From Stutzerimonas stutzeri (lineage in GTDB: Bacteria > Pseudomonadota > Gammaproteobacteria > Pseudomonadales > Pseudomonadaceae): a DNA stretch of 64,000 nucleotides. Positions within the stretch are counted from its first letter, which is position 1; every line of letters begins with the position of its first letter. The notes beneath the pieces were generated by a model. It saw nothing but the letters and a program-made list of their open reading frames with translations. It was not told the origin of the DNA and searched no databases. Of the stretch, positions 52,483 to 60,111 are shown piece by piece. The DNA lies in NCBI GenBank assembly GCA_002387205.1, contig DGLA01000012.1, positions 248,001 to 312,000 on the forward strand. Direction: 5' to 3'. Position numbers and translations under genes: made by a program.

Positions 52483-54069
52483 TCAGATCACACCAAGGCT
52501 GCGCAGATAGTCATCGTAGGTGCCGCTGAAGTCGGTTACGCCCGTGTCTGACAATTCCACGATACGTGTTGCCAGGGAGCCCACGAATTCCCGGTCATGG
52601 CTGACGAAGATCAGCGTGCCCGGGTAGTTCTCCAGCGCCAGGTTGAGAGCCTCGATCGACTCCATGTCCAGGTGGTTCGTCGGCTCGTCCATCACCAGGA
52701 CGTTGGGCTTTTTCAGGATGAGCTTGCCGAACAGCATGCGGCCCTGCTCACCACCGGAAATCACCCGTACAGACTTGAGTATTTCATCGTTAGAAAACAG
52801 CATGCGGCCCAGGGTGCCACGCACCACCTGCTCGCCGCCCTGGGTCCATTGGCTCATCCAGTCGAACAGCGTGACGTCGTCTTCGAAATCATCCGCATGG
52901 TCCTGCGCGTAATAGCCAAGGTCGGCGCTTTCGGTCCATTTCACCGAGCCTGCATCCGGCTGCAATTCTCCGACCAGGGTGCGCAAAAGGGTGGTCTTGC
53001 CGATTCCGTTCGGCCCGATGATGGCGACCCGCTCGCCGGCTTCGACGGTAAAGCTGAAGTTCTTGAACAAGGTCTTGCCATCGAAACCCTTGGCCATGTT
53101 CTCGACGGTTACGGCCTGGCGATGCAACTTCTTGGTCTGCTCGAAGCGAATGAACGGGCTGACGCGGCTTGATGGTTTGACCTCGGCGAGCTGGATCTTG
53201 TCGATCTGCTTGGCGCGGGAGGTAGCCTGCTTGGCTTTCGACGCGTTGGCCGAGAAGCGGCTGACAAAGGTCTGCAGTTCGGCAATCTGTGCCTTCTTCT
53301 TGGCGTTATCGGCCAGCAGCTGTTCGCGGGACTGAGTCGCCGCGGTCATGTACTCATCGTAATTGCCAGGGAACAGCCGCAGCTCGCCGTAATCGAGGTC
53401 AGCCATGTGGGTGCATACGCTGTTCAGGAAGTGCCGATCGTGAGAGATGATGATCATGGTGCTGTTGCGCGCCGTGAGGATGTTTTCCAGCCAGCGGATG
53501 GTGTTGATATCCAGGTGGTTGGTCGGCTCATCCAGCAACAGGACTTCCGGATCGGAGAACAGCGCCTGGGCCAGGAGCACGCGCAGCTTCCAGCCTGGGG
53601 CCACTTCGCTCATCGGACCGAAGTGCTGTGCCAGCGGAATGCCCAGGCCCAGCAACAGCTCGCCGGCACGGGATTCGGCGGTGTAACCGTCCATCTCTGC
53701 GAATTCGGTTTCCAGCTCGGCGACGGCCATGCCGTCTTCCTCGCTCATTTCCGGCAGCGAGTAGATGCGCTCGCGCTCGGCCTTGACCTTCCATAGCTCC
53801 TCGTGACCCATGATCACCGTGTCGATGACATTGAAGTCTTCGTAGGCGAACTGATCCTGGCGCAGTTTGCCCAGGCGCACGTTGGGCTCGAGCATGACCT
53901 GGCCGGCCGACGGCTCCAGATCTCCACCGAGAATTTTCATGAAGGTCGACTTGCCGCAGCCGTTCGCGCCGATCAGGCCGTAGCGATTGCCGTTGCCGAA
54001 TTTGACGGAAACGTTCTCGAACAGCGGCTTGGCGCCAAACTGCATGGTTATGTTAGCGGTAGAGATCAA
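52483..54069 (-). CDS. ABC-F family ATPase (YbiT type)
   Basis: A 528-residue protein with two ABC domains and no membrane span, as in ABC-F translation factors. The first domain has Walker A GANGCGKST and Walker B VLLLDEPTNHLD; the second has GPNGIGKTT and VLVMDEPTNHLD. A charged linker (about residues 245-320) joins them. The length and the YDDYLRSLGV ending fit YbiT rather than EttA or Uup. It starts with TTG at 54069, with AGGA upstream; the longer open frame has no support. Such proteins act on ribosomes. Confidence 0.92.
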   Translation of the reverse strand: MISTANITMQFGAKPLFENVSVKFGNGNRYGLIGANGCGKSTFMKILGGDLEPSAGQVMLEPNVRLGKLRQDQFAYEDFNVIDTVIMGHEELWKVKAERERIYSLPEMSEEDGMAVAELETEFAEMDGYTAESRAGELLLGLGIPLAQHFGPMSEVAPGWKLRVLLAQALFSDPEVLLLDEPTNHLDINTIRWLENILTARNSTMIIISHDRHFLNSVCTHMADLDYGELRLFPGNYDEYMTAATQSREQLLADNAKKKAQIAELQTFVSRFSANASKAKQATSRAKQIDKIQLAEVKPSSRVSPFIRFEQTKKLHRQAVTVENMAKGFDGKTLFKNFSFTVEAGERVAIIGPNGIGKTTLLRTLVGELQPDAGSVKWTESADLGYYAQDHADDFEDDVTLFDWMSQWTQGGEQVVRGTLGRMLFSNDEILKSVRVISGGEQGRMLFGKLILKKPNVLVMDEPTNHLDMESIEALNLALENYPGTLIFVSHDREFVGSLATRIVELSDTGVTDFSGTYDDYLRSLGVI

Positions 54070-54266
54070 AGCGTTTTCCTGGGAGTTCGAAGCGGATCGT
54101 CTGCCGATCCAGGCGCGACCAGGCCCGGCTGTGCTGCCGGTACAAGAGGCGGTTGCATAAAAAGGGCATGCATTGTAGTGCGGTTGAGGCTGATTCAACA
54201 GCGCCTTGGATCGCCATAGCTTCCTGTTCGTAGGTCGACTGCCGCGGATCACGCCAGGCAGCAACC

Positions 54267-54295
54267 TTGACAGCCTGGAAATGCTTCTATCAAAT
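54267..54295 (+). promoter_or_regulatory. sigma-70 promoter of the TonB receptor gene
   Basis: A perfect -35 TTGACA (54267-54272), a 17-base spacer, and TCAAAT (54290-54295), matching 4 of 6 positions of the -10 box. The -10 is overlapped by the Zur-like site. Confidence 0.65.
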
Positions 54296-54313
54296 GTTAC
54301 GGTATAACGTATG
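54291..54313 (+). promoter_or_regulatory. Zur-like operator
   Basis: The 23 bases centred on GTTACGGTATAAC match the gamma-proteobacterial Zur box (GAAATGTTATANTATAACATTTC) at 17 of 22 defined positions, counted by eye. The site covers the -10 box, the expected place for repression when zinc is plentiful. Confidence 0.6.
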
Positions 54314-54325
54314 ATTGGAAGCATC

Positions 54326-56443
54326 ATGACTAGCAGCAAAGTGTCAGCAGGCTTTATCGGAACGGCAGCAGTAAGCGCGATGATGACGCTGCCGGTATTG
54401 GCGCAAGAAGCGGAGACGACGGTACTGGAAGAGGTGGTGGTCACGGCTGATCGCCAGGAAGGTGGGGCCAAGGGCTACCGCGCCCGACGGTCGTCCAGTG
54501 CGACCAAAACCGACAGTCCGCTGGAGGAAGTGCCGCAGGCGGTAAGCGTTATTCCTGCCACCGTCCTGGAGGACCTGAACAGCCCCCGTATCGAAAAGGC
54601 GCTGGATTATGCGGGCGGCGTGGCGCGTCAGAACGACTTCGGCGGCCTGACCATGTACGAATACAGCATCCGCGGGTTGACCACCTCGGAGTTCTACAAG
54701 GACGGCTTCAGCGTCAACCGCGGCTACATGAATCCGCAGGATCCTTCCAGCGTCGAGCGTATCGACGTACTCAAAGGGCCGGCGTCCAGCCTATATGGCC
54801 GTGGTGATCCAGGCGGGACCATCAACATCCTCAGCAAGCGCCCGCAGAACGACCGGTTCGCACGGTTGGACCTGAGCGCCGGCCGCTGGGACCGGTACCG
54901 CAGTAGCCTGGACGTCAACACGCCCATGGATGACGAAGGCACGCTGCTCTACCGCATGAATCTCGCGGTGGAGGACAACAAGAGCTTCCGCGATTACCGC
55001 AACAGCGAGCGTCAGTTCTTTGCGCCGGCGTTCAGCTGGGAACTGACGCCGCAGACGCGCCTGCTGGTGCTAGCCGAAGTCATCCGCAGCAGCCAGATAT
55101 TCGACCGCGGTGTGGTTGCGCCGGACGACCACCTTGGCAGCGTCTCGCGCTCCGACTTTTTCGGAGAACCCCGGGACGGTGAGATCGACAATAACAACGA
55201 GAGCCTGCAAGCCGAGATTGAGCATGATCTGAATGCCAGCTGGACGGTCCGGCTGGCCAGTCACTACAAGCAAGGACGCCTGAGCGGTGGCGCCACCGAG
55301 GCCAGTATCCTTGCTGCAGATGCGCGCACTCTCAACCGCGACTATCGCTATCGCGATTTCGACTGGCAGGACAGCATCACCCAGCTGGAACTGCGCGGTC
55401 TGGTCTACACGGGCGACGTCGAGCACAACCTGCTGATCGGTACCGAATACGAGCGTTATGCCAAGGATGAGCGCCTGATGCGTTCCTCGGCGATCTCACG
55501 GATCGACATCTATGAGCCGGTTTACGGGCAACCGCGCCCCTCATTCAATCCCGCGCGCAGCACCGATCGCCACGAGCTGGTCCATTCCCGCTCGCTGAAC
55601 CTGCAGGACCAGATGCGCTTCAGCGAAAAGCTTTTTGGCATCGTCGGTGCGCGCTACGACCACTACGAGCATCGGCTGGATAACGAAGTTACCGGCTCGC
55701 GCGCCGAGCAGACGCATGAAAAGGTCACGCCGCGGATTGGCGCGCTCTACCAGCTCACGCCAGAAGTCGGTGTATTCGCCAACGCCTCGCGGTCTTTCAA
55801 ACCCAACACTGGCGCGCCACGCCCAGGCACGGGAACTTCGTTCGATCCGGAGGAGGGCACCGGTTACGAAACGGGCCTGAAGTTCGATCTCTTCGATAGC
55901 CGTCTGGGCATGACCATCGCGGCGTTCCACTTGACCAAGGAAAACGTGCTCACGGCCGATCCGGCTGACTCCACCTATCAGATCGCCGCGGGAGAAGTGC
56001 GCAGTCGCGGTATCGATCTGCAACTAACCGGCCAGCTGACCGACGAAGTTCGGCTGATCGGCGCCTACGCCTATGTCGATGCCGAAGTGACCGAGGACGA
56101 CACCCTCGCGCGTGGCAGCCGCTTGCTCAACGTGCCTGAGCACAGCGGCAGCCTGTTGGGAGTGTACGAGTTCCTAAACGGCGGCCTGCGAGGCCTCGAG
56201 CTCGGTGGTGGCGTCAATTACGTCGGCGATCGCTCAGGCAATGTCTCGGGTAGCGGTTTCGAACTGCCGGGCTACACCACCGTGGACCTGCTGGCGCGCT
56301 ACCAGGCCAGCGAGAACCTGACTCTCGGCCTGAACCTCAACAACCTCTTCGACCGCACCTACTACGAGCGCTCCTACAGCAACGTTTGGGTGATGCCAGG
56401 CGATCCTCGGAATCTCAGCCTTAACCTGTCGTTGTATCTCTGA
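54326..56443 (+). CDS. TonB-dependent outer-membrane receptor (siderophore/metallophore type)
   Basis: A 705-residue TonB-dependent receptor. The signal peptide ends VLA-QEA; a TonB-box-like stretch (LEEVVVTA) and a plug domain follow, with VPQAVSVIPATVL, EYSIRGLT, SSVERIDVLKGPASSLYGRGDPGGTINI, and then the barrel, ending FDRTYYERSYSNVWVMPGDPRNLSLNLSLYL. I start at ATG 54326 because GGAAG lies upstream and the ATG at 54311 is inside the operator. The family is usually named for iron siderophores, but the Zur-like site suggests zinc or a metal chelate. Confidence 0.9.
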   Translation: MTSSKVSAGFIGTAAVSAMMTLPVLAQEAETTVLEEVVVTADRQEGGAKGYRARRSSSATKTDSPLEEVPQAVSVIPATVLEDLNSPRIEKALDYAGGVARQNDFGGLTMYEYSIRGLTTSEFYKDGFSVNRGYMNPQDPSSVERIDVLKGPASSLYGRGDPGGTINILSKRPQNDRFARLDLSAGRWDRYRSSLDVNTPMDDEGTLLYRMNLAVEDNKSFRDYRNSERQFFAPAFSWELTPQTRLLVLAEVIRSSQIFDRGVVAPDDHLGSVSRSDFFGEPRDGEIDNNNESLQAEIEHDLNASWTVRLASHYKQGRLSGGATEASILAADARTLNRDYRYRDFDWQDSITQLELRGLVYTGDVEHNLLIGTEYERYAKDERLMRSSAISRIDIYEPVYGQPRPSFNPARSTDRHELVHSRSLNLQDQMRFSEKLFGIVGARYDHYEHRLDNEVTGSRAEQTHEKVTPRIGALYQLTPEVGVFANASRSFKPNTGAPRPGTGTSFDPEEGTGYETGLKFDLFDSRLGMTIAAFHLTKENVLTADPADSTYQIAAGEVRSRGIDLQLTGQLTDEVRLIGAYAYVDAEVTEDDTLARGSRLLNVPEHSGSLLGVYEFLNGGLRGLELGGGVNYVGDRSGNVSGSGFELPGYTTVDLLARYQASENLTLGLNLNNLFDRTYYERSYSNVWVMPGDPRNLSLNLSLYL

Positions 56444-56468
56444 ATATTCATCCACATAAGGAAAAACC

Positions 56469-57194
56469 ATGAACAAGCGACACGCCAAATTCACCGCTGC
56501 AATGGTGGCAGTGCTGATAACGGGCCAGGCCATGGCTCACGGCATGTGGACCGAAGAGCGCCGCGGCAATATCGAAGTGATCTATGGCCACGGCGCTGAA
56601 GACGATGCTTACGATGCCAGCAAGATCACCGGCGCCTGGGCAACCGATCGCCGTGGTGGACGAATTCCGGTAACGGTCGAACGGCTGAACGATCATGCAC
56701 GTCTGAAGCCCTTGGAGACGCCAGCCATTGTCAGCGTGGCTTTGGACAACGGTTACTGGACGCAAGCGCCGGACAAGACCTGGGTCAACGTTGGCGAAAC
56801 CCAGGTAGCCGGTGCGCTGGATTCCGGGCGTTACTACAAGTACAGCCTCGCTGTGCTGGAGGAGGGTGCCACGCTGCCAGCACTGGACAAGCTCAAGCTG
56901 GTCATCGTCCCTCAGGTCGATCCGCTGACCCTGGGGGTAGGTGATTCGCTGCCTGTACAGGTGCTGGTCGACGGGAAACCTGCCGCGGACATCGAACTGA
57001 TCGGCGACTACATCAACGATCCGGACAAGGTGGTGGCGACCACCGACGCTCAGGGTAAGGCTGTAGTACCGGTGCGCAACCGCGAATTCAACGTAATCGG
57101 TGCATCGACCAGTGTTCCCAGTAAAGACCCGGACGCACGCGTGCGCGGCATGTTCACCTCCCTGAGCTTCCGCAAGGCCGAACATCACCATTAA
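56469..57194 (+). CDS. DUF4198 periplasmic protein, putative metal-binding partner of the TonB receptor
   Basis: A 241-residue exported protein of the DUF4198 family, which is often found near metal uptake genes. The signal peptide is predicted to be cut at MA-HG, which would leave His24 as the first residue of the mature protein, followed by HGMWTEERRG and a GHGAEDDAYD stretch. The last residues are EHHH. Several further domains are beta-rich by eye. The gene starts 25 bases after the receptor and should share its regulation. Direct metal binding is inference. Confidence 0.82.
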   Translation: MNKRHAKFTAAMVAVLITGQAMAHGMWTEERRGNIEVIYGHGAEDDAYDASKITGAWATDRRGGRIPVTVERLNDHARLKPLETPAIVSVALDNGYWTQAPDKTWVNVGETQVAGALDSGRYYKYSLAVLEEGATLPALDKLKLVIVPQVDPLTLGVGDSLPVQVLVDGKPAADIELIGDYINDPDKVVATTDAQGKAVVPVRNREFNVIGASTSVPSKDPDARVRGMFTSLSFRKAEHHH

Positions 57195-57317
57195 GGATCG
57201 CGCCGCTCCGACCAGAGCGGCTCTACCTGTAACAGATACACCAGTCGCCGCCTCGCGTTTTCGCCTGATTGGGCCCTGCGCTAGCATTGGGATCTTTTCT
57301 TTCCGGCAGTTGATCAC

Positions 57318-58430
57318 ATGCCCCACGCCACTACGCTTGAGCGTTACCACGAGGTGATGTCGAGCGACGGGTTCGTCAGCGACGCGGCGCAGCTGGCTGC
57401 TGTTGAGCGATTGAATGACTGTCAGCAGGCGCTGCAGCAGCCTGAAACCAGCGGCGTCACGCAAGGCGTCTACCTGTGGGGCCCGGTCGGGCGTGGCAAG
57501 ACCTGGCTGATGGACATCTTCTATCGCAGCCTGGTGGTGCCTGCGAGGCGCCAGCATTTGCGCTGGGTGCACATGCGCTTGTTTCAGCTCAACGGCACCG
57601 CCGACCCGCTGAAAGCGTTGGCGCGCGAGCTGAGTGAATCGGTGCGGGTGCTGTGCTTTGACGAGCTGTTCGTTGGAGACATCGGCGATGCGATCATACT
57701 GGGGCGGTTGTTTCAGGAGATGTTCGAACAGGGCGTGGTGATTGTCGCTACCTCGAATCAGCCGCCTGATCAGTTGTATGCCGATGGATTCAATCGCGAA
57801 CGCTTTCTGCCGGCCATAGGCGCCATCGAGCAGCACATGCAGATCATCAAGGTCGATGGGGGCGCAGATCATCGCCAGCGTCCCGGTATGGCGGAGCAAC
57901 GTTATTGGATCAGTGATCCGGGGCACGAGGGAGCGCTGCGCTCGGTGTTCGACAGGTGGGCGGTTGGGGCGACTACGGTTGAGCCCGTGCCCTTGGGCCG
58001 TCGCCTGCTAAAGGTCGTCCGGCGCAGCGAGTCGGTCATCTGGTGCCGCTTCGCCGATCTTTGCGGCCAGCCTTTCTCGGCACTCGACTTCATCGAGCTG
58101 TGTGATGGCTATCTGGCAATCCTGCTCGGTGAAGTGCCGAAACTGGGCGGTGAACAGCGGGAGGGGCGCATTGCCCGAGGTACCGAAGATGGCGTGTCGC
58201 GGGTGGCTGCAGGGGATCGAGTGCTGCCAACGCTTGCAGCCCAGGATGACAGTGTCCGGCGTTTCATTGCGCTGGTGGATGAGTGCTATGACCGTCGGGT
58301 GCCGCTGTATCTGGAGGCGCGGGTGCCCTTGGATGAGCTATACACCGAGGGCTATCTGTCCTTTGCTTATCGCCGAACCCTGAGCCGCTTGCACGAGATG
58401 CAATTGCAGCGCTTCGGCAAAGGCGACTGA
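57318..58430 (+). CDS. zapE: cell division protein ZapE (AFG1-like ATPase)
   Basis: A 370-residue ATPase of the AFG1/ZapE family. Walker A GPVGRGKT is at residues 55-62 and Walker B is VRVLCFDELFVGDIGDA, followed by the sensor VVIVATSNQPPD. ZapE associates with the division ring and lowers FtsZ ring stability. The C-terminal half contains FADLCGQPFSALDFIEL, also typical of the family. The 123 bases before it hold no gene. It is convergent with the parvulin gene. Confidence 0.92.
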   Translation: MPHATTLERYHEVMSSDGFVSDAAQLAAVERLNDCQQALQQPETSGVTQGVYLWGPVGRGKTWLMDIFYRSLVVPARRQHLRWVHMRLFQLNGTADPLKALARELSESVRVLCFDELFVGDIGDAIILGRLFQEMFEQGVVIVATSNQPPDQLYADGFNRERFLPAIGAIEQHMQIIKVDGGADHRQRPGMAEQRYWISDPGHEGALRSVFDRWAVGATTVEPVPLGRRLLKVVRRSESVIWCRFADLCGQPFSALDFIELCDGYLAILLGEVPKLGGEQREGRIARGTEDGVSRVAAGDRVLPTLAAQDDSVRRFIALVDECYDRRVPLYLEARVPLDELYTEGYLSFAYRRTLSRLHEMQLQRFGKGD

Positions 58431-58433
58431 CGC

Positions 58434-58712
58434 TTAGTCACGGTAGAACACCTGCACCAGGTGATAGCCGAACTGGCTTTTGACCGGGCCGTGTACCTCG
58501 CGCAGCGGCTTTTTGAATATCACCTCATCAATGCTGCGCACCATCTGCCCTGGACGGACCTCGCCCAGGTCGCCGCCTTTTTTGCCTGATGGGCAGGTTG
58601 AAAACTTCTTCGCCAGCACATCGAAGGCTTCACCATTGGCGATGCGCTTTTTCAGCTGCGCGGCTTCGGCTTCGGTCTTGACCAGGATGTGGCGGGCCAT
58701 GGCTTTTGGCAT
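58434..58712 (-). CDS. ppiC: peptidyl-prolyl cis-trans isomerase, parvulin PpiC
   Basis: A 92-residue single-domain parvulin. The active-site residues lie in ARHILVKTE, FSTCPSGKKGGDLGEVRPGQMV and SQFGYHLVQVFYRD, including the conserved Cys and His positions. There is no signal peptide, so it is cytoplasmic, like E. coli PpiC. Its stop is three bases from the zapE stop on the opposite strand. Confidence 0.93.
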   Translation of the reverse strand: MPKAMARHILVKTEAEAAQLKKRIANGEAFDVLAKKFSTCPSGKKGGDLGEVRPGQMVRSIDEVIFKKPLREVHGPVKSQFGYHLVQVFYRD

Positions 58713-58834
58713 TGTCTATCTCCTCGGGTGCGGCGCGATTGTAGTCAGGCAGCCCCGTAAACCGAAGCGGGAAAGCAGGAGATTTGACCGTCCGGCTGCA
58801 AGCCGGTCCGACGAACGGTAGTTATGATGCCTGC

Positions 58835-58850
58835 ATGTTAGCGCTACCAT
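58835..58850 (+). promoter_or_regulatory. LacI/GntR-type operator upstream of the kinase-TRAP operon
   Basis: ATGTTAGCGCTACCAT is a near-perfect 16-base palindrome of the kind bound by gluconate repressors of the LacI family. A TATGAT box at 58823-58828 puts the transcription start at the operator. The regulator gene is the last gene of the operon. Confidence 0.65.
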
Positions 58851-58900
58851 CCTGCCCAACAAACATAATGCAGCACATTGATGCTGCCGGAGACCAAGCA

Positions 58901-60067
58901 GTGGATTCCCTATCCCACAGCGATTTTTCAGCTAGCTGCCGAGCATTGGTGGTAATGGGCGTCAGTGGTTCTGGCAAGACCGAAACCAGCCATGCCGTTG
59001 CCGATGCACTGGGCTTTCGCCATATCGAAGCCGACCATTTCCACCCTGAGGAAAACGTTGCACGCATGCGTGCCGGTACGCCGTTGTCCGATGCCGATCG
59101 TGTCGAGTGGCTGCAGAAACTGGTCGTCGAGATGCAGCGCGCCATCGCTGACGATGTTGGCTTTGTCCTTGCCTGCTCAGCCTTGAAGTCCCGATATCGC
59201 GACCTGCTGCGTAGTGCGGTTCCGGGTTTGCGCTTCGCCCATCTGTCCATCGATTACGACACGGCCGTTCAGCGCGTCGGCGGGCGTGCCGGGCATTTCA
59301 TGCCGATTTCACTAGTGGATAGCCAGTTCGCGACCCTTGAATCGCCGGAAGGTGAGCCGGGCGTACTGGTTGTGGATGCAAGCCAGCCACGCGAAGCGGT
59401 CCTCGCCGAGATAACGGATTGGATGAACCAGAACGGTAACCTGACCATCAACGCCAGGGAGAACCTTTCCGCGGCTCCGCTTGATAGCGCTAACAAATCC
59501 GGCCAGCCAGGCGATCAGCATGTCGAACCAAAGGGTGCCGAGCTGACCACTCCGCCAATCTACGGCGGCAAACTTGCGCTTGGCTTCGACCGGATCACGG
59601 ACTGGCTGATGGCTGCATTGCTGGCATTCATGGTCGTCGTGGTGTTCAGCAGTGTGGTGCTGCGTTACGCCTTTGGCACCGGCTGGACCGGCGCCGAAGA
59701 GCTGTCGCGGTTGGCCTTCGTCTGGCTGGTATTCGTCGGTGTGGCGTCCAGCATGCGCCGCGGCGAACTGATGGCCTTCAGCATGATTCGCGACCGATTA
59801 CCTCGTCTGGCTCGCCGTATTGTCGATTCGGTCAGCTGGATCATGGTGGCGGTGGCCAGCGGCCTGGCTGCGCTGGGCGGGTTGAACCAGATGGGGTTCG
59901 GCTGGACCATCAGCAGCCCCGTGGTGGGCTACCCGCTGGCTGTCGCGATGCTTCCAGTCATGGCCAGCATGGTTGCACTGACCGTCCTGGCCTTGATTCA
60001 GCTGGTCAATGTCTGGCGTCGTGAGTCGCGCTCGAACGTCGCCGAAGCCAATGTAACGGCCGATTGA
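58901..60067 (+). CDS. gntK: fusion of gluconokinase (GntK type) and TRAP transporter small permease (DctQ)
   Basis: A 388-residue fusion. Residues about 10-180 form a gluconokinase: P-loop GVSGSGKT (20-27), DHFHPEENVARMRAGTPLSDADR, CSALKSRYRDLLR, and GHFMPISLVDSQFATLE. A linker of about 50 residues follows (about 180-231). From residue 232 there is a DctQ-type membrane domain: ITDWLMAALLAFMVVVVFSS, RYAFGTGWTGAEELSRLAFVWLVFVG, then two more spans. I start at GTG 58901 because GGAGA lies seven bases upstream; ATG 58868 has no ribosome site and ATG 58835 is in the operator. DctM and DctP genes follow. Confidence 0.88.
   Translation: MDSLSHSDFSASCRALVVMGVSGSGKTETSHAVADALGFRHIEADHFHPEENVARMRAGTPLSDADRVEWLQKLVVEMQRAIADDVGFVLACSALKSRYRDLLRSAVPGLRFAHLSIDYDTAVQRVGGRAGHFMPISLVDSQFATLESPEGEPGVLVVDASQPREAVLAEITDWMNQNGNLTINARENLSAAPLDSANKSGQPGDQHVEPKGAELTTPPIYGGKLALGFDRITDWLMAALLAFMVVVVFSSVVLRYAFGTGWTGAEELSRLAFVWLVFVGVASSMRRGELMAFSMIRDRLPRLARRIVDSVSWIMVAVASGLAALGGLNQMGFGWTISSPVVGYPLAVAMLPVMASMVALTVLALIQLVNVWRRESRSNVAEANVTAD
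59481..59496 (+). promoter_or_regulatory. operator-like palindrome inside the linker of the kinase-DctQ fusion gene
   Basis: TTGATAGCGCTAACAA, identical to the upstream operator at 12 of 16 positions including all of TAGCGCTA. It lies in the coding sequence for residues LDSANK, exactly in the linker between the two domains. Confidence 0.45.
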
Positions 60068-60111
60068 TTTTCCGATAACAACAAGGGCACCAGCCCGCCC
60101 GAGGACCGTAC

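Noticed and set aside
54291..54313. A Fur box for the TonB receptor
   Set aside because: The site has the GTTA/TAAC arms of a Zur box and not the GATAATGATAATC pattern of Fur.
54311..54325. ATG 54311 as the start of the TonB receptor
   Set aside because: It lies within the Zur-like operator and has no ribosome site; ATG 54326 has GGAAG upstream and gives a normal signal peptide.
52483..54471. A 662-codon version of the ABC-F protein
   Set aside because: The extra N-terminal residues lie in the receptor promoter region and have no ABC-F similarity; TTG 54069 gives the usual family length.
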